A DNA stretch of 64,000 nucleotides from Phytophthora hibernalis (Eukaryota; Oomycota; Peronosporomycetes; Peronosporales; Peronosporaceae): positions 1,178,001 to 1,242,000 of the forward strand of contig JAAKBF010000151.1 in NCBI GenBank assembly GCA_012656075.1. Reading direction: 5' to 3'. The notes under the pieces were generated by a model. It had not been told where the DNA came from. It saw only the letters and a program-made list of their open reading frames with translations, and searched no databases. The first letter of the stretch is position 1, and each line of letters starts with the position of its first letter. Made by a program: the position numbers and the translations under genes. This document shows, piece after piece, positions 56,125 through 64,000 of this stretch.

Positions 56125-57081
56125 CTAGTCCGAGTCGCTTGCGTCGTCCTCGCCCAGGAAGCTCCAGAGCTTCATGGCCACCTCGGCAGCACGTTCACGT
56201 CGCTGTTCGTCTGTGAGGGACTGACCTTGGTCGCGAACGTTTCGTACTTCTGAGATCAACGCACTGAATTGAGCCGTGTCCATGTCGTCCTCTCCACCTT
56301 CATTTGCATCTCCACCAGCAGCATCAGGTTCTCCTGCAATCTCCAGAGCCTGCAACAGCGCTTGGAGCCTCGAGTCATCGGTTGCAGCATACTGACCATC
56401 ACTTTCAGCATCAACCGACGCGTTGTTCCCCTTCTCCTCCAATGGGTTGCCATTCTCTTCTGCCTCTTCACTCTTTGCAACAACTACCGACGTCTCGGGC
56501 GTTGCATCCTTCACAGTTGTCTCCTTCGGCGGTGTCATCTCCATGGACCGCCACATGTTGCAGTGCAGCGCCTCCAGTACGCGCTCGATGCCGCGCTTCT
56601 CGTCAACGACCTCGTCATCTCCGGGCGTCAGTTCCTCGTCGTCCAAGTCCACGAACTCGAAGCCGTTGCTCTGACACCAGCTCTCCATCTTCTGGACGCT
56701 CTCCGTCGTGGCCGACGACGTACCAGCCGCCAGTAGACACACATCGAACGGCAGCGTGTCCACGATGCGCTTGGCGAGGCGGTGCACGTGCAAGAAACTC
56801 TCCCGTTGGGCGGCGTCCACCACACACACCAAAGCCTCGTAGTCGTGCAGTTTGTGCTGCAGTGCTGGCTCTGGTGCATTGTCACGCACTTGGTGGACAT
56901 GAACCTCCACGGACGCTCGGTAGTACTTGGTCTGCAGATTCAGCACCGTCATGTCCGACTTGGTGGCGTCTTGAGCATCAGGATTAGAGTCGCCGCAGAG
57001 CTGGCGTAGCTTGGAGATTACTGCCAATTGACTGTCGTGGTCGGGCCCCAGCACCAGCAGCCGAGAGACTTCCGTCGCCAT
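56125..57081 (-). CDS. AAGAB: Alpha/gamma-adaptin-binding protein p34-like
   Basis: The product has 318 residues with no frame break. The N-terminal half has a Rab-like fold pattern: RLLVLGPDHDSQLAVISKL, then VCVVDAAQ and PFDVCLLAAG. EKRGIERVLEALHCNMWRSM and an acidic C-terminal half follow, and the end WSFLGEDDASDSD fits the family. p34 binds adaptin subunits and helps assemble AP-1/AP-2 complexes. A Met 11 codons upstream is possible; MATEV is preferred. The family call rests on the central EALH...MW motif and layout. Confidence 0.78.
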   Translation of the reverse strand: MATEVSRLLVLGPDHDSQLAVISKLRQLCGDSNPDAQDATKSDMTVLNLQTKYYRASVEVHVHQVRDNAPEPALQHKLHDYEALVCVVDAAQRESFLHVHRLAKRIVDTLPFDVCLLAAGTSSATTESVQKMESWCQSNGFEFVDLDDEELTPGDDEVVDEKRGIERVLEALHCNMWRSMEMTPPKETTVKDATPETSVVVAKSEEAEENGNPLEEKGNNASVDAESDGQYAATDDSRLQALLQALEIAGEPDAAGGDANEGGEDDMDTAQFSALISEVRNVRDQGQSLTDEQRRERAAEVAMKLWSFLGEDDASDSD

Positions 57082-59161
57082 TGTGATACACAGTGCCTCT
57101 TGGCGCAGATTCAAAAGTGACTCGACCGATACATTGGGAACGGGTACAGGGAAGATTCAGTAAGGTACGGTAATTTACTGTTGTTGGTCAAATGAGTGCC
57201 ACTTCAACTTGCTGAGGTCGGATAGCTCTCAGAAGCGAGGCTTGCAACGTTCGATCACTTATGCATTGAAGTACTCGACTCTGACAATGTCTTGGGATCA
57301 CTGAAGTAATCGTCTGATTACAATTTAGCAGGTTTGTTCGGATCAACAGTTCCTTCTAATAATCACTTGGCGTCATCGTAGGCACTCGTGCTCAACCACA
57401 AGGCCGTGCACTAGCGCCCGGGCGAGCTCTGAAATTCGAATGAAATGGTGGTGAGCTGTTTTCACCGCGTTTGCGGAGGCTAAAGCCTCGTGGAGCCCGC
57501 CCTTTGGAAGCTACCGGTACTAGCTTCCATGCCAAATGTTGTAATTCTTTTTAGAAGAATTAGTTTTTAAATCGTGGTGGTCCAGCGTAGGGGGACGAAC
57601 ATAAGGAGCGGTAAATTGTATTTAGGTTTCATCGGGGAAGATACTCAGGTTGATACATATTCACGGAGGGGACTGCTAGTTGACTGCATGTAGCTTCCTA
57701 GTTTGCGTGGAAATGTATAATTCTGCCGGACAACAGAACCACCCACCCGGCTTGAAGTACACCGTTTCAACTTCAAAATGGCAAAAAGGAAATTCAATAC
57801 GTCATAAGGTAAAAAAATCAAAATGACACCAGGTGACAAATGAAGACGTCGCGATGTGGATGTGCTCCACAAAGTCCCAGTCATGTTGTCTTTGAGCATG
57901 TTCAGATACGTACTGGGTACAAGATAGCCGCTACAAAATAGCAAAGTGAATATTATTCACTTTGCTATTTTGTAGCGGCTAGCTTGTAGTGCGGTCGATG
58001 GAGCCGGCTTCTATTGTTATAATTGCAAGGAAACTTTCATAGATGTTGCGTGAATGTTGAGCTAGCACGCCACAGGCAACACGCAGCTTTTGACTAGTTC
58101 TCGCTATATATTAGTGATTGGACTCATGTCAATGTCGGGATCTCTAAAATTAGCAAGTTGAAGTTGCAAAATGAGAGGAATCAGACCAAAAGCAAAAATT
58201 GACATGTAATTTTGTCAGTTCTTGAGGGCTTATTAAATTTGGAGATGAGCTGTTGAGCAAGTGCATGTTGATTTTGTGATTTTTGGCAAGCATGCTTCTT
58301 GAGCGGAAAATCGGATCACTGATATACTCTGAAATAAATTTTAGAGAACATAATAGTTTGACGCCATCGTAGACACTCGTGCTCAATCACTTACCATCTT
58401 CACGTTTGGGCTGGATAGAGCAGCGAAAGTTTTGGTAGGAAGTGAGACACGCTTGATAAGTTGAGCAACATGAACGCACCAAAGGCTAGTCAATTCACAG
58501 TGTCTAAGAGATCGTACCCGAGTTTTTTTCTGCATTGCCATAACATGGTCAATGGAGTAGCTCCCACATTCAATTACGTAGGTATTTCACTTAAACAGAA
58601 TCCATTTTCCAACCAGCTCGCAGACACCAGAATTAACTTGGTTGAAGCATTAGGTTGGTGACTTAAACCTGAACTGCTCTTCTCAACAGTCTTTGACACG
58701 GTTTCTACAGCAAATACGATTAACTCGAGGGCATTCCTGAAATCGCACAAGCAAGCACTCTGTGAACCCTTCTACGGTTCTGTTGTATTATTGGAGGTTG
58801 TGCATTCGTGATTGAGATTTCATCGAATTTGTCGCATTTGATCCATCTTTCTGGGAGGTGGCAGAAGTCGAGCAACCGTGTTAGTTAACCAGCAAGTCGC
58901 CAGCACAGCGCAGCCGATCTAAGCAGACATTCAGCAGGCCTGTAGTGTATTTGAAAAATGCACATCCATGAGAACGTCACCAATTTTGGCTTCCCGAGTA
59001 CGGCAATGGAGTAGCACAGACATTCTGTTTCGATGCACTCTGGTCGTAGCTCGTCAAAACCTTGAAATTTGAATCCAAGCTACGAAATGCACAGCCAAAA
59101 AGCGATAATCGAAACGCTGGATGCAAAAAGCAAAAAGGACCAGGTCAGAAATCGGTAATTT
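57082..59161. other. 2-kb interval without a recognised gene
   Basis: It contains a strong hairpin (57918-57988) and a related 40-45-bp sequence at about 57356-57400 and 58345-58390 (core CACTCGTGCTCAAYCAC). The frame 58461-58661 has no recognised domain. It looks like decayed repeat DNA. Confidence 0.4.
57918..57988. repeat. Near-perfect 71-bp hairpin
   Basis: The 34-bp arms at 57918-57951 and 57955-57988 differ at one position and are separated by only 3 nt. The innermost 26 bp (AGCCGCTACAAAATAGCAAA and onward) is perfectly complementary. No target-site duplication is obvious at the edges. Confidence 0.95.
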
Positions 59162-60953
59162 TCAGTGCTTGTGCTCCCATTCAATCTTTGCGTAGTCCGC
59201 TCCTACCAAAGTCAAATATAATTAGTGATCTACAGTAGATTTTTTTCGATGACCATGTAGCACTCGACGTACCCAACTGAGGAATGTTGGCATTCAAAAG
59301 CAGTAGTAGCCAAATCATTAGCCTCAACTGTAGTTTCCGCCAAGTGATTTTCATAACAAATGCCAGTTGCTGGAGAGGAAAGCTGTGGGTCGTTCTGTAG
59401 ATCATAAATACCAACATTACGAGTGTTACCACCTCCAGCAGCCCGTATCCTAGCGTGTTCCAGATCATGATCCAGAACTCGGTGTCGCTAAGTCCTTGAA
59501 ACAGGGGATAAAATTCGTGATTGGGTCCGTTGAAAGTGATTATCAGATAGCAACCTGAACCAGGGAATCAGGTATTCACCGCGTTAGTTGTCACAGGTAA
59601 TGTCCCGGAATATCAAAGGAAATCTAAGATCGAGCTCACCGTACATGAGAGGTGTTAGCACCTCCACAAACTCACTCAGTAGTAAAAACTCCGTCAAAAA
59701 CAGGATATGAAGAGCCTTTTGAAGCAGCAGGCAACGCTCCCGAGGCGTAATGCATTCCAAGGTTTCAAAATCGGGTCCGGCGACATACCTTTCCACAGGG
59801 AAAACTTGAGCAACGTTTGGATTTAACCGAGACGAACCGAGTACATCGCCTGGAGTGGGGGCTATTCGTCCCGTTCCGGTAAACCTGATTCTAGTTCTGG
59901 TTGCGCTTCGAAGAGAGGACATGTAAAATGTGTCTGCCTTTGATGAAGATAAACACTCAGCGCGCAATTGTTGCTGCTCGAGCTCCGGGTATTTGGTCAC
60001 AATCAGTAGCGCATTGGCAATGACTTCATCAGTGCCGATCCCCATCTTTATAGCGATTTCTTTGACACTGTTAAGCATCAAACTTAAATCGAACAGCGAG
60101 ACCAGCATCTGCGCGATGTCTATCAAGATGAGCAAAATACTTGTGTTGATGGAAGCAGCCTGCTGCATGATCGATGAAACAAATAGTGCACTGGTGATAT
60201 CGACGTAAAAATTACCATTTCCGGCTTCACGTCGTCTTTTCCACGAAGAAATCGGCAAACCAGGTTCTTCTGGGTTATCTTGAACGCCGGGACGCCACAC
60301 GCAACTACGGGTTGATATATGGTTGGCACACTTCGATATATTGTGTTGAACGCCGTGTACACAACCGCAGAAGCTGTCTGTATCAACAATATGGTCGAGA
60401 AATTGCGTACTTCTTGTTGCACTTGGACATGCTTACGCAGGAATTCACCTCTGGTCAGCTTAATTGACAACGCTAGAGTCCCTATCCAGGGACCACTTAC
60501 CCACAGCATTGTAAACGGAAGTGGGTACCAGAACAGCATTATTAGGCAGAATGCCACTACTTGGACAACTACAGCCGTAATAATCGAAGTGAACACCAGT
60601 TGAAGTGAAGAGACTTTTAGCTCTGTGACATATTGACAAAACTGCCATAAGCTTGCGTAGGACACGAGGAACCCAATTATCAGCCCGCGAGCCCATACGC
60701 CCCCACTGTGCTCCAAACCCAGATCTGGTGATTTCATAGGCACTGCATCAACAACTGCCACAGAAATTAAAGGGAGCAGCGGAGTCGCTGTCAGTACCAC
60801 GAGCGCACGCCGAACAGTGGTTGATTCGCAGAACTTCTGCATGGAGGTAAAACGATCAAGCGAATAGCTTCCGTTTAACTCAACTTGGAACGATTCCCAT
60901 CTTCGTATCAACGCACGGATACCAGAACCTATTCGGGCAACATTTCTGCTCAT
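59162..60953 (-). CDS. Multi-pass membrane protein of unknown function
   Basis: Exons are 59640-60953, 59273-59554 and 59162-59202 (introns GTGAGC...GTTCAG and GTACGT...GGTAG). The product has about 545 residues, with one missing A at 60218-60220. The N-terminus is cytosolic-like (ERF-type YSLDRFTSMQKFCESTTVRR). At least eight hydrophobic spans follow (e.g. ALVVLTATPLLPLISVAVV, GLIIGFLVSYASLW, VVVQVVAFCLIMLFW). A hydrophilic loop with RIRFTGTGRIAPTPGD separates the two halves. It ends ADYAKIEWEHKH. The layout recalls a multicopy oomycete membrane family; I do not know its role. Confidence 0.78.
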
Positions 60954-61181
60954 TTGCAATTGGCGCCTTCCTTCGCAGCGAGAGTGAAGTGTCCAGAGTA
61001 TTTTGGGAATCAAAGGCGAAATGCACTTCAAACGCACTCGTCAGGAAACGAAAATAGCGCGTCATCCTTCAGCAGTCGGACTGGTATGTCACCCTGCTTT
61101 GTTTGCAACTTACTCATCTGATGTACACGTATCTCAACATGCACTACATGACACATGCAACTAGGGCGTAAAAATAGCAAT

Positions 61182-61301
61182 GTGAGGTCGAAGCACGGTG
61201 ACTGCGGTGACTGGCTTCCGCGTACGATGCTGGGCAAGCTCTACGCGTTCTGCGCGGTGGTTCGTGTGCTGTTTGTGACGCTGTGCGTCGCTATTTACTA
61301 T
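61182..61301 (+). pseudogene. ALG2-like mannosyltransferase fragment, left part
   Basis: The frame codes GDWLPRTMLGKLYAFCAVVR and VLFVTLCVAIYY. This resembles the conserved GDWLPR...CAYxR segment near the N-terminus of ALG2, which adds the second and third mannoses to the dolichol-linked oligosaccharide at the ER. The preceding 60-70 residues of ALG2 are absent. The match stops at about 61301, just before hAT-related sequence. Confidence 0.55.
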
Positions 61302-61368
61302 ATCAACGACCTGGATGCAGAGCTCGGAAAAATTATTTAATATCAATAGTACTCGTATTTTTATATGG

Positions 61369-61382
61369 AATTATTATCTATT
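61369..61382 (+). repeat. 14-bp direct repeat, left copy (AATTATTATCTATT)
   Basis: An identical copy is at 62996-63009. The pair brackets the hAT-like sequence. It may be insertion-related or chance in AT-rich DNA. Confidence 0.5.
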
Positions 61383-61586
61383 GGTTATCCAGGCAGACGC
61401 GTATTATTGATACCACGAGAACATATTACTATTTGCGTGTTCAGTCCCCGAACCGGAGTTGGACCACGAGTTGAACCGGAAATCGGCTTGTTCTGAGTGA
61501 GTGGCTCACAGCGGGCAACTTTTAGTACCCTACGGACCGAGCGAGACAGCCTCTATTGATCATTTCCACTATCCCAACGCCCAAGA

Positions 61587-62900
61587 ATGAGCTCTGTCCG
61601 CAACCGCGACCTCTGTCGCTTTTTATTCCTCACGGACGCAGACCACTACTACGCGTGCAACTACTGTGGGGCACGGCGCAAGCAACTTCCATCAAGCGGT
61701 TACGCCAATTTGATCAGTCACCTCAAGGACAAGCACCCTCTCTACGTCGGTGACTATGAGTCCCACCAGCGCAGACAGGCGGGATCGCTCACGGCGAATG
61801 GGTTCGTCAATCCTGCCGCCTCCAACATGTATCAGTGGATGGAGTGGGTCGTCACTCGCAACATGCCCATCAGCGAGGTTGACGATCCACTGACGTGACG
61901 GCCCAAGCGCATTGCTCTTTCATGAAGAAGATCATCGAGAGTTTTCACCAATCAGAATCGATGTTGTCGTTTCTGATTGGTGATAATTATTCTACCAATC
62001 GCGCTACTGCGACACGCCTCGAGATCCCGTTGATTGGTTGTGCGTCGCACCGCTTCAACCTGGCCGTGAACTCGTATTTGGAGGACCACAAGACGACGGT
62101 GGATGCGGTGAGCACCCTCATGGCGGCTCTGCGCACGATCAACAATCGCGCCGCTCTGCGCGAGCACACACCACTCTCCCCGTTAAGGCCTAATGTGACC
62201 CGCTGAAGTTCCACATTCGAGATGGTGGCTCACTACGTCAGGTTCCGGGACGAAATCAAGCTGGTCGAAGCGGTGTTTGACCTCATCCCCAAGGCGGCAA
62301 TGCATCGTCGGATTGAGGGCTTCTAGTGGACCTCCGTCTTTTCAACAGCGTCACCATCAAGCTGCAGTCGGAGGACTTGACGCTAGCTGATGTCCGCGCC
62401 CTGTTCGACTCCGTGGTTTAGCGCTTCCCGTCAATGAAGCCAAAGCTGAGTGCCACGGCTTCCATCGAGCATTCTCCTGACTTTGAGGCAGCTGCGGTGA
62501 AGGTACTGTTCCGTGGTTATGACTACTACCAATGTGGTTAATGTGTATTTTTGCACTACAGGTCATTAACGGAGAGGTGAGGCGTCTTACGTCGAACGAG
62601 CGCAAGGCCATCAAGCGCTTTGCGGTCGCTGCACCGGCAAATGCGGGCGCGAAGCGCAAGCATCCGGACGAGGAGGAGGAGACGAAGGAAGAGGACTTCG
62701 CGACGTCGGTGCGACGCGCAAAAAGGGCAGGTGGGGACCAACAGGCCTCGAACGCGTACGTCACGCTCCTTGAGGAGATGCCGCCCACAAGCAACCGCTG
62801 TGAGCGGCTATTCTCACAGGCCAAGCTTGTGCTGACGCCCCAGAGAGCGTCGCTGTTGCCGGTGAACTTTGAAATGCTCATGTTCCTCCGTGCTAACTGA
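61587..62900 (+). pseudogene. hAT-superfamily transposase, internally deleted
   Basis: A BED-type zinc finger (YYACNYCGARRKQ...LISHLKDKH, about 61650-61740) starts the protein. After a stop at 61897, a second frame has FLIGDNYSTNRATATRLEIP and LIGCASHRFNLAV, part of the RNase H-like core. A third frame near the end has MPPTSNRCERLFSQAKLVLT and RASLLPVNFEMLMFLRAN, the C-terminal hAT dimerisation motif. Several stops and missing core segments make this copy inactive. A short intron-like stretch may precede the last part. Terminal inverted repeats and an 8-bp target duplication were not found. Confidence 0.85.
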
Positions 62901-62995
62901 AGTTACTGGGATGTGACTACTGTGCATGACGTGTACCAGCAAATGTGAGTGGGGCTAGGATCCACAAGAACTGCGCAATACATTGAGTATTGGAC

Positions 62996-63009
62996 AATTA
63001 TTATCTATT
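62996..63009 (+). repeat. 14-bp direct repeat, right copy (AATTATTATCTATT)
   Basis: This is the partner of 61369-61382, lying just downstream of the hAT remnant. Confidence 0.5.
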
Positions 63010-63071
63010 TCTTGTGTGGATATGGCGTTATTTATTATGGTAGCTGGCGGCAGGCAGTACAATATGTTATG

Positions 63072-63185
63072 GTATTTTCCGAGCACTGCCTGGATGTGTT
63101 CGTGGTGGACCAAGTGTCGATCTCCGTCCCCTTCCTGCGTGCGTTGGGCAAGCCCGTTCTGTTCTACGGCCACTTCCCGGAGTAA
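63072..63185 (+). pseudogene. ALG2-like mannosyltransferase fragment, right part
   Basis: The frame codes LDVFVVDQVSISVPFLRAL and GKPVLFYGHFPE before TAA. It resembles the DVVxxDQVS...VLFYCHFPD segment that directly follows the left fragment's region in ALG2. The highly conserved Cys of FYCHFP is Gly here. The rest of ALG2 is missing, so the gene copy is dead or partial. Confidence 0.6.
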
Positions 63186-64000
63186 ACATCGCTTAAATGC
63201 CGTAATATTTCTCGGTAAAGGTAAATTTACGAGAGATGAAGACGAAGAGTAAATTATGTTTTCCAAGTGGAGAGGTCATCAATCCGAAGGCAACTGACTG
63301 CCCAAGATCTGCCAAGTCCGCCACGTCTTTCCACGGACCATCGCAGCCAGTCAAGTATATGAGCAGATGCTTTGGTTTTCCTTCCGCATACGGGCCTGTA
63401 GTATGCAGCGCCCAGGCGGGAGGGTTTTCCCAACGCTAGTTAGTTCTGAAGAGAGTTGATTCGCTCTTTTGCGCCGCGTGGCCCCACAGCAACGACCCAC
63501 CGCTGCAGCCACGCTCGCATTTCACCCGCCACACCACTCCCTGGGCCGGACTCTCCGACCAGCTCTCGGGCCGAACCCGTGACTAGGCGCTCCGCGCGTC
63601 AGCGTCCTTCGACCGGGTCCATCGATCCCAAGGCTTAAGCTGTGAATGGACATCTCTCTTACCCCCATGACATCGTGTTTATTGGAAACCGACAGTTTCT
63701 GGCTTTATTCTCGAATTATTCTATAACTCGCCATGAGCTCACCAAAGTTCCCGATCAACTAAGGGTAAATTATCGGTCACTTAAACCAGAAACAGTATAA
63801 CACCACAGCTACCAGAGCCATTCTTTACGTTTAAACTGTTTCGGAATCGTCGGCGCTTCTAATCTCTGCACAGGAATCTACAGGCGCCCATCATAATTAT
63901 TCAGTGGTCACAAAGCCAAATCGTGCGGGTCATGAAAACTGCGTTTTCCTTTTCACACGGGTAATTCTGGCCATTTGGTGGGAGGCCAATCATACAACAT
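63186..64000. other. Interval without a recognised gene
   Basis: About 800 bp at the window edge. Short frames lack motifs. No repeat pair was noticed. Confidence 0.4.

Noticed and set aside
61310..63085. CTCGGAAAA near 61323 and its complement near 63075 as hAT terminal repeats
   Set aside because: Only 9 bp match, one copy is within ALG2-like coding sequence, and no 8-bp duplication adjoins them.

Overview
The window reads as nuclear DNA of an oomycete, most likely Phytophthora or a close relative. The signs are short 60-100 nt introns with GTACGT/GTGCGT/GTAAGT donors, a START/degenerate-FYVE protein, TKL kinases (one with an LRR ectodomain), a secreted GH7 cellulase, Crinkler-type nuclease domains, and DIRS-like, Crypton, pogo and hAT elements. 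No organelle, rRNA, tRNA or CRISPR signal was recognised.

Layout. 1-6143: a DIRS/Ngaro-like retroelement (Gag, RT-RNase H, tyrosine recombinase) carrying a 2-kb tandem duplication of its Gag region. 6050-7330: a Crinkler-type nuclease domain with a Tudor-like insert, directly behind the recombinase. 7608-9359: a pogo-like DNA transposon bounded by matching terminal inverted repeats and TA duplications. 9856-11875: a Crypton tyrosine recombinase. 12156-12512: a chromodomain remnant. 13435-14754: a secreted RGG-rich small protein, a partial copy of its signal peptide, and a Crinkler-like fragment. This first 15 kb is an accessory, repeat-rich block.

15.5-57 kb is gene-dense and mostly housekeeping: ESCO acetyltransferase, S-adenosylhomocysteinase, a Qc-SNARE, WDR18/Ipi3, THUMPD1/Tan1, RPL29, clathrin light chain, GH7 cellobiohydrolase, acyl-CoA desaturase, a LisH protein, ubiquitin-RPS27A, a membrane TKL kinase, a START/FYVE-like protein, several small membrane or coiled-coil proteins, a DUF4833 protein, CDC45, two tandem protein-isoaspartate methyltransferases, an LRR receptor kinase, PEX7, a WW protein, EMC6, prefoldin 5 and AAGAB/p34. 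59-63.2 kb holds a multi-pass membrane protein and an ALG2 fragment split by a hAT element.

A property of the whole window matters for every entry: at least 25 coding regions need exactly one extra base at a mononucleotide run to keep a conserved frame. Genes such as ubiquitin-RPS27A, SAHH and CDC45 cannot plausibly all be dead, so I read these as consensus errors, not pseudogenes. The same may hold for some frameshifts in the transposons. Exon coordinates were worked out by hand from reading frame, splice sites and family expectation.
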